DNA of 64,000 bases from Granulicella sibirica (lineage in GTDB: Bacteria; Acidobacteriota; Terriglobia; Terriglobales; Acidobacteriaceae): contig NZ_RDSM01000001.1 in assembly GCF_004115155.1 (NCBI RefSeq), positions 2,046,001-2,110,000 of the forward strand, given 5' to 3'. The translations under genes were made by a program, and so were the position numbers. Position 1 is the stretch's first letter. Each line of letters opens with the position of its first letter. Below the pieces are notes generated by a model that ran no database searches, was not told the origin of the DNA, and saw nothing but the letters and a program-made list of their open reading frames with translations. Of the stretch, positions 1-8,600 are shown in pieces.

Positions 1-1143
1 ATCCTGCAGCCGGAACACCTCGCCGCGCCAAACCACGGTGTCTCCGGCAAAGCTCCACGCCCAGAACATCAGCCCCGTTAAGTCGCGCAACGGTAGCAGC
101 CAAAGATCCCGCAGCACCTGCCCATCCCGCAGAAGCCCAACCCCGACCGACAGAGCGACAGCAACCCGCGCGAGAAGCACAAGGCTCAGCAGCGTAAAAC
201 TCCACAGCGCAAACCCGCTCGCCACCATCGTCGCCAGCGCCCACGGCACAGCATACGTCACCCCAAGCCCCAGATACCCAAGCTTCCGCGAGTCCCGCGT
301 CGAGCGTGCCCAGCGTATCTGGTGAACGCAATACCCACGCAGGTCGTACCCCGGCACACTCGTCTCCACCACCTCGGGACACAGCTCGACCCGATACCCC
401 GCCGCCGCAATCCTTGCCCCCATCTCGTAGTCGTCCGCCAGGTACTCGACCAGCGCCTCCATCCCGCCAGCCTTCTCGAGTGCCGTGCGTGTCATAGCAA
501 GTGTCGACCCCAGTCCAAACCGCAACCCCCCCTCAAGCGTTCTGGCCGTCAGCACTCCAGGGAGAAAATCCGTCGAGATTCCCAGAGCCTCAAGCTTCGC
601 CCAGACCGTCAGCCCGCGCCCACGCTCGGCTGTCTTCCCGAGATAGGGAGCGGTCACCAGCCCGACCGTCTCTTCCTCGAAACAGCCCATCACCGTGGCG
701 AGGTAGCGAGGAGTCACCGCAATATCGCTGTCGTTGATCAGCACATGCTCAAACGTCCCCGCCGCGAGCATCTGAACCAGATTGCTGACCTTCCCCGAAG
801 TCCCCAGTCGCTCCGTACATACCACCAGCCGGATCGCGACCGCGGGAAACTCCACCTTGAGCCGCTCAATCTCGCCGACGGCAGGATCGTCCAGCGAGCT
901 CACCCCGAACAGGATCTCGAATCGCCCCGCATACACCTGCCGGCAGTGGCTCACGAACCCCGCATACATCCGCGGATCGACCCCCTTCACCGGCTTCAGA
1001 ATCGTCACATCTGGCGCAAACTCCGAACTCACTCGCCCACGCCAGAAGTGAGCAAACGCGCGCGCCCCCCAAAGCGCAAGCAGCAGGTAGACCAGCCCGC
1101 CCAGCGTCAGCAGCGCTGTTATTACTTCAATTGCTGTTGCCAT
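1..1143 (-). CDS. hpnI: Hopanoid glycosyltransferase HpnI (partial, C-terminus outside window)
   Basis: This is a ceramide-glucosyltransferase-like enzyme (GT2/GT21 fold). In hopanoid makers the family adds N-acetylglucosamine to bacteriohopanetetrol at the inner membrane. 381 codons are visible and the frame is open at the window edge. An N-terminal membrane helix spans residues 5-27. The GT-A features follow in order: NDSD (about 137-140), the catalytic DDYE (237-240) and QIRWAR (275-280, matching the Q..RW motif). Several hydrophobic helices follow from about residue 295. The ATG at 1141-1143 is the natural start. The reading frame is continuous and shows no damage. The assignment to HpnI rather than another GT21 member is from family knowledge; the next hopanoid genes would lie to the left of the window. 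Confidence 0.85.
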   Translation of the reverse strand, partial: MATAIEVITALLTLGGLVYLLLALWGARAFAHFWRGRVSSEFAPDVTILKPVKGVDPRMYAGFVSHCRQVYAGRFEILFGVSSLDDPAVGEIERLKVEFPAVAIRLVVCTERLGTSGKVSNLVQMLAAGTFEHVLINDSDIAVTPRYLATVMGCFEEETVGLVTAPYLGKTAERGRGLTVWAKLEALGISTDFLPGVLTARTLEGGLRFGLGSTLAMTRTALEKAGGMEALVEYLADDYEMGARIAAAGYRVELCPEVVETSVPGYDLRGYCVHQIRWARSTRDSRKLGYLGLGVTYAVPWALATMVASGFALWSFTLLSLVLLARVAVALSVGVGLLRDGQVLRDLWLLPLRDLTGLMFWAWSFAGDTVVWRGEVFRLQD

Positions 1144-1222
1144 CCCTCTAGTCTATCGAAGCCACATCTGCCGAGCGCCGACGGTATTTCCTTTATCTTT
1201 CGCAGAATGAAAGACTTCTGCG

Positions 1223-1546
1223 TCACATCTCAATGTGAGTCCGGAGCCTGGACCTCAACAGTTCGATCAGATCTGGATCCATGAAATCGTAGTCATCCCG
1301 TATGTTGAGCACGATCGCCCGCTTTTGGCGCATCTGGACAGGGAATCGCCAGTTGAGCCGCCGAAGGTGTGCGCCCTCCATCGGGAAGACAATATCGGCC
1401 CATTCAATCAGATCTGCTGACACGGGCGTCACGGCATCGCGATCCGTGCCAGCCGACGAAGCGACGTGCGTCGTATGCCCTGAAAAGAGCGCTTCAGCGG
1501 TCGGACTTCTTAGCCGGTTCTGGCTACAAATGAACAACAGCTTCAT
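1223..1546 (-). CDS. Small tyrosine-phosphatase-like protein (COG4551 type)
   Basis: A 107-residue protein starting MKLLFICSQNRLRSPTAEAL. Residues 7-14 (CSQNRLRS) form the CX5R(S) phosphate-binding loop of low-molecular-weight tyrosine phosphatases. The later segment with MDPDLIELL resembles the general-acid DP region. The length matches the short COG4551 group rather than the 150-residue LMW-PTP. Its substrate is unknown. It lies 28 bp downstream of the permease gene stop at 1575 on the same strand, so it may be cotranscribed with the two permeases. I infer the phosphatase fold from the P-loop; activity is not shown. Confidence 0.75.
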   Translation of the reverse strand: MKLLFICSQNRLRSPTAEALFSGHTTHVASSAGTDRDAVTPVSADLIEWADIVFPMEGAHLRRLNWRFPVQMRQKRAIVLNIRDDYDFMDPDLIELLRSRLRTHIEM

Positions 1547-1574
1547 CCCCGCCCCATCACACCGCTAGGTGCCT

Positions 1575-2831
1575 CTACTCGTAACGCAGCGCCTCGATCG
1601 GGTTCAAACTCGCAGCCTTCCAAGCTGGATAGATCCCAAACACCAGCCCGATCACGCACGAACTCCCAAATCCCACCATGATCCACACCGGCGAAATCAA
1701 CGACCCGAACGGCGTGTACTTCAGCCCGAACGCAATCAAGCTCCCCAGCGCGACGCCCACCACGCCGCCCACCGCGCACAGCGTAATCGCCTCCAGCGTG
1801 AACTGCGTCAGGATCGTCTTCTTCGTCGCCCCAATGGCCTTTCGAATCCCGATTTCGCGCGTCCTCTCCGTCACGCTCACCAGCATGATGTTCATCACGC
1901 CCACTCCACCCACCAGCAGCGCTACGCTGGAAAGCGCGAACAACAGAAGAAACAGCCCACCCGAAACGTTGTTCCAGAGCCGCGTCAGCGTATCCGTTCC
2001 AAAGATTGCAAAGTTATCGGGCGCATCGTTATGCACCTTCCGCCGGCGCCGCAACAACTCCTGCAACTCGTCTTCGACAAGCGGGCGATTCTTCGGGTCG
2101 TCGTACTTCAGGGTGATCCAGTAGTCCAGTACCTCGGGATGCAGTTTATGGAACGTCGTGATGGGGAAGTAGGCAACGTTGTCCTGCGGATTCTTCCCCC
2201 CGCCAAACGCCTGCTTCTGCTTGTCCATCACCCCGACTACGGTAAACAGCATCCCGCCGACTTCGACCTCCTTCCCGATCGGCGATTCCACACCGAAGAG
2301 CTCCTCCGCCGTGTCATACCCAAGCACCGACACATTCGCTGCCCGCTCCTGGTCGCCCTCATTGAAGAACCGCCCCGACAATAGGTTGAGATCATGAACA
2401 TCCTTGGTCGCCGGCGTCTCGCCCTGCAGGGTCGTGTTTTGCATCTTGTGCCCATTGCCCTTGATCGCGGTCGTCCCCGCACCGCCTCCAACCGAATGGT
2501 CGGCATACTGCAACGAAGGAGACACAGCCACCACGTGCGGAAGATCCCGCATCGCAATCGCATCGTCGTAGGTCATCTGCTTGCGCGTCAGCATCTCCGT
2601 CGTGGGTCGTGAGCCGAATACCGGAAACCGAAAGACGAACAGCACGTTCGACCCAAGCGACTCGACCAGTCCCTCGACGCTTGCGTTCAGCCCATTGATC
2701 ACCGACGAGATCACGATCACCGTCAGCACACCGATCACGATGCCCAGCACCGTCAGGCTGCTCCGCATTTTGTTTCCGCGCAGCGTGTCCATCGACATCG
2801 CCATCGTCTCTTTGAAGTCGGCAAGGCGCAT
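1575..2831 (-). CDS. MacB/FtsX-family ABC transporter permease
   Basis: A 418-residue inner-membrane permease: one N-terminal helix (about 28-50), a large periplasmic MacB_PCD domain (about 50-280), and a C-terminal FtsX domain with three helices. The characteristic stretch VMLVSVTERTREIGIRKAIGA is present in near-standard form (about 315-335) and connects the second and third helices of such permeases. It lies 25 bp after a second permease of the same type (2857-4080) on the same strand. No ATPase gene lies nearby, so the partner ATP-binding protein must be encoded elsewhere. The cargo is unknown; Acidobacteria carry many such permease pairs. Confidence 0.9.
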   Translation of the reverse strand: MRLADFKETMAMSMDTLRGNKMRSSLTVLGIVIGVLTVIVISSVINGLNASVEGLVESLGSNVLFVFRFPVFGSRPTTEMLTRKQMTYDDAIAMRDLPHVVAVSPSLQYADHSVGGGAGTTAIKGNGHKMQNTTLQGETPATKDVHDLNLLSGRFFNEGDQERAANVSVLGYDTAEELFGVESPIGKEVEVGGMLFTVVGVMDKQKQAFGGGKNPQDNVAYFPITTFHKLHPEVLDYWITLKYDDPKNRPLVEDELQELLRRRRKVHNDAPDNFAIFGTDTLTRLWNNVSGGLFLLLFALSSVALLVGGVGVMNIMLVSVTERTREIGIRKAIGATKKTILTQFTLEAITLCAVGGVVGVALGSLIAFGLKYTPFGSLISPVWIMVGFGSSCVIGLVFGIYPAWKAASLNPIEALRYE

Positions 2832-2856
2832 CAGCGTATCTCCCGTTCGAGCGTCA

Positions 2857-4080
2857 TCAGTCCGCCCTCAGCGCAACAATCGGATCGAGCAGCGCGGCCT
2901 TGCGCGCCGGGTACACCCCGAAGAAAATGCCCGTCGCTGTCGCCACGATCAGTCCCATCACAACGCTCCATAGCGCTACCGTCGACGGAAAGCCCACGGC
3001 GATCGTCACCAGTTGCGCCACCCCCACGCCACCGATGACCCCGACCGCACCACCGACGAGCGCCATGAGGGCTGACTCCAGCAGGAACTGCATCAGGATG
3101 TCCTTCGGCCGCGCTCCCAGCGCCTTTCGAATTCCGATCTCGCGCGTTCGCTCCGTCACGCTCACCAGCATGATATTCATGATCACGATGCCGCCGACCA
3201 CGAGCGACACCGCCGCGATGCCGCCCGCAACCGCTCCAAACGACTTCGTGATCCCGCTCGCGAACCCAACGAGTGTATTGTTCGTGTCGAGCTCAAAGGA
3301 GTTCTCGGCTCCCGGGGCGTCATGCCGACGCGAGCGCATCAGTACCCGCACCTCGTCTGCCGCCTCTTCCAGCGGAGCTCCTGCCGATCCAGCCTTAACG
3401 TAGATCGTCACCGACTTCGAGGTGCCATAGCTCTTCTGGTATGCCGTCAGCGGCACCCCAACCCAGTTGTCCTGGCTCGCCCCAAATGTGCTTCCTTGCT
3501 TCTCGCTCACTCCGACGATCGTGTACGGCGCCCCATCCACCCGAAGCTCCTGCCCGATCGGATCCGTTCCGGGAAACAGGTTGTCCTGGATGTCGGACCC
3601 GATGATGCACACATGCGAGGCATGCTCCTCGTCGGTCGCCGTAAAATCACGCCCGCTCACGATGTTCAGGTTCTGCAGCGACGCCATCTGCCACGTATAG
3701 CCGCGGATCGTTGAGTCGGTAACCGAGAGCGTCCCATGCACCACCTTGGCGACGGTAGCCTGCTGCGCTCCAAGCCCCACGCAGTGCTTGCAGTTCTGTT
3801 CTACATAGCGATAGTCGTCGAGCAGAATGTTCTTTCGCCTCTGAAGCCTCTCGTACTCTTCCGCACTGGTAATGAACTGCGGCAAGCGCGATACGGTAAA
3901 AACGTCAGCTCCATAGCTCGAGAACTTCGTCTCGATATAGGTATTCGCGCCATTCACCAGAGTGACGACGGCGATAACGCTCGCCACGCCGATCACGACG
4001 CCAAGCAGCGTCAACACGCTCCGCAGCTTATTTGCCCAGAGCGACTGCAACGCGAGCTTCAGTCCTTCCTTGAAATCCAT
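2857..4080 (-). CDS. MacB/FtsX-family ABC transporter permease
   Basis: A 407-residue permease with the same architecture as its downstream neighbour: an N-terminal helix after a short cytoplasmic lead (MDFKEGLKLALQSLWANKLR), a periplasmic domain containing the paired cysteines NCKHC near residue 97, and a C-terminal FtsX domain with SVTERTREIGIRKALGA. It is the first gene of a two-permease operon. The two proteins probably pair as a heterodimer with a shared ATPase encoded elsewhere (inference). The CKHC pair is unusual for the family and could form a disulfide or bind metal. A 4-unit hexanucleotide repeat lies just upstream of the start, at 4137-4161. Confidence 0.9.
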   Translation of the reverse strand: MDFKEGLKLALQSLWANKLRSVLTLLGVVIGVASVIAVVTLVNGANTYIETKFSSYGADVFTVSRLPQFITSAEEYERLQRRKNILLDDYRYVEQNCKHCVGLGAQQATVAKVVHGTLSVTDSTIRGYTWQMASLQNLNIVSGRDFTATDEEHASHVCIIGSDIQDNLFPGTDPIGQELRVDGAPYTIVGVSEKQGSTFGASQDNWVGVPLTAYQKSYGTSKSVTIYVKAGSAGAPLEEAADEVRVLMRSRRHDAPGAENSFELDTNNTLVGFASGITKSFGAVAGGIAAVSLVVGGIVIMNIMLVSVTERTREIGIRKALGARPKDILMQFLLESALMALVGGAVGVIGGVGVAQLVTIAVGFPSTVALWSVVMGLIVATATGIFFGVYPARKAALLDPIVALRAD

Positions 4081-4136
4081 AGCCCCTTCGCCATCTCTGA
4101 CCGGTCCAGCCGTTGCTCTTGTTCTTGCCTTCTTCA

Positions 4137-4161
4137 GCCATTGCCATTGCCATTGCCATTG
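4137..4161. repeat. Hexanucleotide tandem repeat (GCCATT)x4
   Basis: Four exact copies of GCCATT followed by a G, then related TTG-rich sequence to about 4170. It starts 57 bases upstream of the ATG of the permease at 4080, in the 5' region of that operon. Tandem repeats of this kind can change copy number by slippage, but four units is short, and I see no promoter elements flanking it that would prove a switching role. Confidence 0.8.
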
Positions 4162-4193
4162 TTGTTGCCGCTGCGGTTGCTTTTCTGGTTGTC

Positions 4194-4208
4194 ATTCCCG
4201 AAGGGAAT
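4194..4208. repeat. Palindromic intergenic repeat fragment (ATTCCCGAAGGGAAT)
   Basis: A perfect 6-bp inverted repeat (ATTCCC/GGGAAT) around GAA, inside the longer string GTCATTCCCGAAGGGAATCT. I recognise this as a dispersed intergenic repeat common in Acidobacteria genomes. That recognition is from memory and needs a genome-wide search. Confidence 0.5.
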
Positions 4209-4279
4209 CTGCGTCTGCAATTGCCGTTGTTCCGTCTCTTGCCGTCATCTCCCAGCCACCCGGCTCCAAGCCGTCTCCC

Positions 4280-4292
4280 GAGCGAAGCGAAG
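4280..4292 (+). repeat. Dispersed repeat core GAGCGAAGCGAAG
   Basis: This 13-mer recurs in the opposite orientation at 30399-30411. In translation it gives the 'PERSE' string often seen in spurious ORFs of Acidobacteria and other GC-rich soil bacteria. Here the flanking sequence differs from the second copy, so this one looks degraded. Confidence 0.6.
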
Positions 4293-4422
4293 AACACCCT
4301 GCATCTCGGTGACTCGAATAGGCCTTGAGACTATCAGTCCCCTGCATCGTTAGCGAGACTCTTCTTCGTCTTGCATACGCTTCTCGTCCGGCTGCGGTTC
4401 CCCCACTGCTACACTTGTACCT

Positions 4423-4872
<450 letters not shown>

Positions 4873-4892
4873 AACGATTCCGTTTCACAAAT

Positions 4893-4921
4893 CCCGAACG
4901 CGCTTCCACAACGCGTTCGGG
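4893..4921. terminator. Stem-loop between convergent rnpB and 4922 gene
   Basis: Perfect 10-bp inverted repeat CCCGAACGCG/CGCGTTCGGG with a 9-base loop, abutting the stop codon of the minus-strand gene. It sits where both transcripts should end. There is no clear T-run on either side, so it may be a 3'-end stabiliser or a weak bidirectional terminator. Confidence 0.5.
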
Positions 4922-6028
4922 CTACTTGCCCGGCACGCGCTTATGCTCTGCCTCTTGTAGCGCCTTTTGCTGAAATGCCGCAGAGAGCGTCCGAACGTCC
5001 GAACAGATGCCACCGAGTTGACTTGAGGTCGAAACAGCATCGTAGTCCCGACCGGACGAGTATGCCGGCACCTGCGGGAGTACTGCATCTCGGAACGAAA
5101 TAAGTTTGGGCCTGAGCGTCTGGCTGTACTTCTCTGCTTCATCGGCATTCACCGAGCTCGTGGGGTCCGCAGGGTTCGTCGAATGGGTCGGCAGACGATC
5201 TGCCTGCCGTCCGCTGGTCAGCGAGTCCATCTTCGCCTGATTCCAATCTCGACAAAACCGATTCGCATCCGCGAATGCGTTCGTTATCTGATTTACGAGT
5301 TGACTGTTATAGGGTCTCCCGCTCTGGGCTTGATTCTCCTGATATCGCTTCGAGAGCATTTGAATGTCGAACGCATAATTGGCCGCTTGCTGGGCAGAAG
5401 CAGGAATGGAAATGTCGGCAATCGGAGCCGCATCTGGAACGAATCGATGCAAGGTCGCGTTGAATGCCGCGAGGCGGGGCGAGTAAATACGGGCAAATTC
5501 TTTGGCCTTCTCCTCATCGAGCGTCGCCGAAGAAGAGGAACTGACGCGGCCTTCCAGCGCGGCTCGCCGCTCTGCGGTTCTGGCCTGCATGGCCGCGTGG
5601 CTCGCATCGATGCTCAGGCGAGCCCAGTCGGACATCATGTTTGTACACTGAGTCGCCAGTACGTCGCCTTGGTTCAGCAACGCCAAAACTGGCTGAGGCA
5701 GGTTCGCCATTGGGTGCAGCGCAGCGTTCAATCCTCCGATATCCTCATGGAGTTGATCGAGCTTGCCATTCACCTCGCTCAGGTCCAGCCGCTCGGCAAG
5801 GATACGGTTCATCAGCACCACAAGCTGGTTCGCCTTGGCTGTGGACAGACCGTTGCAGTTGATTGTGACCTGGCTGCTTGTTCCCGTCACAACCGGGCTG
5901 CATGTGCCGGTCGTACTCGCCCTGATGTCCTTCTGGGCCACGTCTTTCTGCGCCATGTCCCTCTGCGCCAGGAGAGGATAACAAAGCAGAAGCAGAAGAG
6001 GGCCAGGCAGGGGCAAAACTCTGCTCAT
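4922..6028 (-). CDS. Secreted protein of unknown function
   Basis: 368 residues. The N-terminus (MSRVLPLPGPLLLLLCYPLLAQ) is a signal peptide with likely cleavage after LLAQ or nearby. Three imperfect repeats of AQ(K/R)D(M/V/I) follow, then a segment with SPVVTG that is also present in the upstream gene. The rest is helix-rich and charged, with cysteines at positions consistent with one or two disulfides, and no catalytic motif that I recognise. It overlaps the upstream gene by 4 bp, so the two are translationally coupled and probably act together at the envelope. I do not recognise the family. Confidence 0.75.
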   Translation of the reverse strand: MSRVLPLPGPLLLLLCYPLLAQRDMAQKDVAQKDIRASTTGTCSPVVTGTSSQVTINCNGLSTAKANQLVVLMNRILAERLDLSEVNGKLDQLHEDIGGLNAALHPMANLPQPVLALLNQGDVLATQCTNMMSDWARLSIDASHAAMQARTAERRAALEGRVSSSSSATLDEEKAKEFARIYSPRLAAFNATLHRFVPDAAPIADISIPASAQQAANYAFDIQMLSKRYQENQAQSGRPYNSQLVNQITNAFADANRFCRDWNQAKMDSLTSGRQADRLPTHSTNPADPTSSVNADEAEKYSQTLRPKLISFRDAVLPQVPAYSSGRDYDAVSTSSQLGGICSDVRTLSAAFQQKALQEAEHKRVPGK

Positions 6029-6516
6029 TTCCTCTTCTTCGCTCTCTGCGCACCCTGATCGTCGCTGTTCCCGATGATGACCACGGCATTGTCTCCTGTC
6101 ACGACAGGCGAGTTCGCTCCAGTAGCCGAGTTCTTATAAGTGTTGTGGGAACTATTCTCGGTCGTTTGAGATGGGGCCACCGCCGGCGGCGGAGGAACCT
6201 GGGTTACCGGAGCCTTGGGAGCGGGATGTTCGTACGTGTACCACAAGAGCGCCGGAGACCCGAGCCCAGCGGCCACTACACCCATCAGCAAGCCAAGCTT
6301 GAAGTACCTCCCGCCGAGATGCATGCTGCGCAGAAGGGCAATCAGCGCCCACAGCACGAGGGAAGTTCCGGCCAGGAGATAACCCACCAGGCGGTTCTCG
6401 CTCATGAAGAACGTCACACCTCCCGACGTCATCGTCGCAAGCGCACCCACTGCTGTCACGTGATGCTCAAAAGGGAAGGACTTTGTATCTCCAGGCTGAA
6501 TATCTGATCCCACCAT
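6025..6516 (-). CDS. Small membrane protein of unknown function
   Basis: 163 residues with about three membrane helices: roughly 22-40, 45-65 (VGYLLAGTSLVLWALIALL) and 74-92. A proline-rich stretch and a C-terminal tail containing NSPVVTGDNAVVIIGN follow. Part of that motif (SPVVTG) recurs near the N-terminus of the overlapping downstream secreted protein. The 4-bp stop/start overlap shows coupling. N..VVTGDN..V.I-type strings occur at the ends of various bacterial surface and effector proteins, but I cannot assign a role here. Confidence 0.7.
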   Translation of the reverse strand: MVGSDIQPGDTKSFPFEHHVTAVGALATMTSGGVTFFMSENRLVGYLLAGTSLVLWALIALLRSMHLGGRYFKLGLLMGVVAAGLGSPALLWYTYEHPAPKAPVTQVPPPPAVAPSQTTENSSHNTYKNSATGANSPVVTGDNAVVIIGNSDDQGAQRAKKRK

Positions 6517-6664
6517 CTGGCCCCTGTATCCGAGGATCGTGCTCCGAAGTTTCGGCTCTCTTCGTGCACTTTATTCCACAGGGATGGTATAACCGCGATC
6601 GGGGTTCGCTGGCAAGAAAATCTCCTCCGGCCACGCGGCGCCTCCGGCAGTCGACGGGCCTACG

Positions 6665-7153
6665 CTAGGTTGTCGCGATCATCCTTAGCGACAGAAGCGC
6701 AAATAAAATAGCGATCGCATCCTCGCCGAGCGCCACTGGAAGGTCATTCCCGTGATGATGCGCAAAGAACCGCCGAAACATGAATCCAACGAACGTCCCC
6801 GCGGCAGCGCCGATCAGGCTGAGCAGGATCCCCTCGAACTGCGATCCCGCCGCTCCCACGGCGGCAAGCCCTCCCACCAGGGCTCCGAAGAAGAGCCGAG
6901 CCAGCAAGGGAACCACGTCCGTCCGGTCCGGAGTCCGCGGAAGCTTATCCCCGATAAGCTCCCCTACGGCCAGCACAGTAAAGATGATCGCCGAGATCAG
7001 GTTCGCAGCCCAGAAACCCCAGGTTCCATCGAGCGGGAGTGCTTTGAAGTAGGCGAACCAGCACAGAATTGCCATCGGCGTCATCGTCCTTAGCCCAGTC
7101 GCAAAGCCGAGCACAGGAAACGCCAGAAGCCATGTCGTCAGGTTCATCGCCAT
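6665..7153 (-). CDS. DUF4126 family membrane protein
   Basis: About 162 residues and strongly hydrophobic, with four to five helices and the family's opening pattern GFATGLRTMTPMAI near the N-terminus. I chose the ATG at 7153 because a GGAGGAG ribosome site lies 10 bases upstream. An in-frame ATG at 7201 would add 16 residues of no obvious value. DUF4126 proteins are of unknown function; a transport or small-molecule channel role has been guessed from the fold only. It is isolated from its neighbours by about 150 bp on each side, with a terminator (7247-7275) upstream. Confidence 0.8.
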   Translation of the reverse strand: MAMNLTTWLLAFPVLGFATGLRTMTPMAILCWFAYFKALPLDGTWGFWAANLISAIIFTVLAVGELIGDKLPRTPDRTDVVPLLARLFFGALVGGLAAVGAAGSQFEGILLSLIGAAAGTFVGFMFRRFFAHHHGNDLPVALGEDAIAILFALLSLRMIATT

Positions 7154-7246
7154 CCGGGTAAAACTCCTCCGTGAGCCTGCCCCCAACGTTACACCGGGCA
7201 TTCATCCAAACGCAGAATTTTCGAAAAGGTTGTTGCCGCACAAAAC

Positions 7247-7275
7247 ATGTGCGGCTGACCACGTCAGCCGCACAT
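7247..7275 (-). terminator. Intrinsic terminator downstream of glyA
   Basis: Perfect 13-bp inverted repeat (ATGTGCGGCTGAC/GTCAGCCGCACAT) with a 3-base loop, 24 bp past the glyA stop. On the minus strand the stem is followed by GTTTTG. This is the strongest simple stem in the window and fits the end of the hydrolase-glyA transcript. Confidence 0.8.
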
Positions 7276-7298
7276 TCCACCACATCCTGCACCACGTT

Positions 7299-8567
7299 TT
7301 AGCGCAGAAATTCGTACAACGGGAAGCTCTCCGCCAGCTCCAGAACCTTCCCGCGCACCTCTTTCAGCTTCGCGGGGTCGTTCCGATGCTCGAGCGCTTC
7401 GACGATCCACCCAGCAATGACGCGCATTTCCGCTTCCTTCATCCCACGCGTCGTCAACGCCGGGGTCCCCAGCCGAATGCCGCTCGGCTTCATCGGAGGG
7501 TTCGTGTCATACGGAATCGCATTCTTATTCACAGTGATCCCCGCCTCCCCCAGCGCCACCTCCGCCTCGGAGCCCAGGATGCCCTTCGCAAATACGTCCA
7601 TCAAAAGGAGATGCGTGTCCGTACCACCGGAGATGATGCGATAACCCTCGGCTCCAATCGCCTCCGCCAGCACCTTCGCATTCGCGACAACCTGATGCGC
7701 ATACACCGAAAACTCAGGCTCCAACGCTTCACGAAAAGCAACGGCCTTCGCTGCGATCACGTGCATCAGGGGCCCCCCCTGCTGTCCGGGAAACACGCTG
7801 CGATCGATGCTTGCTGCAAATTCCTGCTTCGTCAGAATCATGCCGCTGCGTGGGCCGCGAAGAGTCTTATGCGTTGTGGTGGTCACAACGTGCGCATGCG
7901 GAATAGGCGAGGGGTGCGCTCCTCCAGCTACGAGTCCTGCAAAATGAGCCATGTCCACCATGAGGTAGGCTCCGACCTTCTCGGCAATCTCGCGCATGCG
8001 TGGAAAATCGAATTGCCGCGGATAAGCGCTTCCGCCACCGATGATCATCTTCGGCTTCTCGCGCAGCGCCGCCGCCTCAAGTTCATCGTAGTCAACGACT
8101 TCCGTGTCTCGACGCACCTGATAGCCCACTACGCGATAAAGCTTGCCAGAGAAGTTCAGCTTGTGGCCGTGGGTAAGGTGTCCGCCATGCGCCAGATCAA
8201 GCCCAAGGATCGTGTCGCCAGGTGTCAGGAAACTCATGCAGGCTGCGGCGTTTGCCTGAGATCCCGAGTGCGGCTGCACATTGACGTGCTCCGCTCCGAA
8301 GAGGCGCTTCGCACGGTCGCGGGCAAGGTTTTCGACGACATCGGCGAACTCACATCCACCGTAATACCGCTTCCCCGGATACCCCTCGGCGTACTTGTTG
8401 GTGAAGACAGTTCCAGCTGCTTCTAGGACGGCGCGGGAGACGAAGTTCTCCGACGCGATCATCTCGAGACCCTCATGCTGGCGGTCAACTTCGTTCGTAA
8501 TCTGGGCAGCGATCTCCGGATCGGAGGCAGCAAGGGTCGCAGTGAGGTCAATCGGCATAGGGTCCAT
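7299..8567 (-). CDS. glyA: Serine hydroxymethyltransferase
   Basis: This PLP enzyme interconverts serine and glycine with tetrahydrofolate and supplies one-carbon units. At 422 residues it has the standard bacterial length. The PLP-lysine motif [16 protein letters not shown] is intact (about residues 220-235), as are the N-terminal SENFVSRAV and the YPGKRYYGG block. The ATG at 8567 is used; an ATG three codons on (8558, MPIDLT) is equally possible. It is preceded by an alpha/beta hydrolase gene on the same strand with a 33-bp gap, and followed by a strong terminator at 7247-7275. Confidence 0.97.
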   Translation of the reverse strand: MDPMPIDLTATLAASDPEIAAQITNEVDRQHEGLEMIASENFVSRAVLEAAGTVFTNKYAEGYPGKRYYGGCEFADVVENLARDRAKRLFGAEHVNVQPHSGSQANAAACMSFLTPGDTILGLDLAHGGHLTHGHKLNFSGKLYRVVGYQVRRDTEVVDYDELEAAALREKPKMIIGGGSAYPRQFDFPRMREIAEKVGAYLMVDMAHFAGLVAGGAHPSPIPHAHVVTTTTHKTLRGPRSGMILTKQEFAASIDRSVFPGQQGGPLMHVIAAKAVAFREALEPEFSVYAHQVVANAKVLAEAIGAEGYRIISGGTDTHLLLMDVFAKGILGSEAEVALGEAGITVNKNAIPYDTNPPMKPSGIRLGTPALTTRGMKEAEMRVIAGWIVEALEHRNDPAKLKEVRGKVLELAESFPLYEFLR

Positions 8568-8600
8568 TTTATGCCGACGTACACGACCTTCCAGCCGTCG

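Larger units (their letters stand above)
4081..4422. other. Intergenic region between permease operon and rnpB
   Basis: About 340 bases without a supported gene. It holds the divergent upstream regions of the permease operon (minus) and rnpB (plus), a GCCATT tandem repeat (4137-4161), a palindromic repeat fragment (4194-4208) and a dispersed-repeat core (4280-4292). Open frames here are short and their translated strings are repeat-derived. A TACACT hexamer at 4410-4415, 7 bases before the mapped 5' end of rnpB, is a candidate -10 box for rnpB; no convincing -35 is visible. Confidence 0.6.

Noticed and set aside
322..1284. A 320-codon plus-strand frame rich in Pro, Arg and His
   Set aside because: It is the shadow of hpnI on the other strand and shows no family motif.
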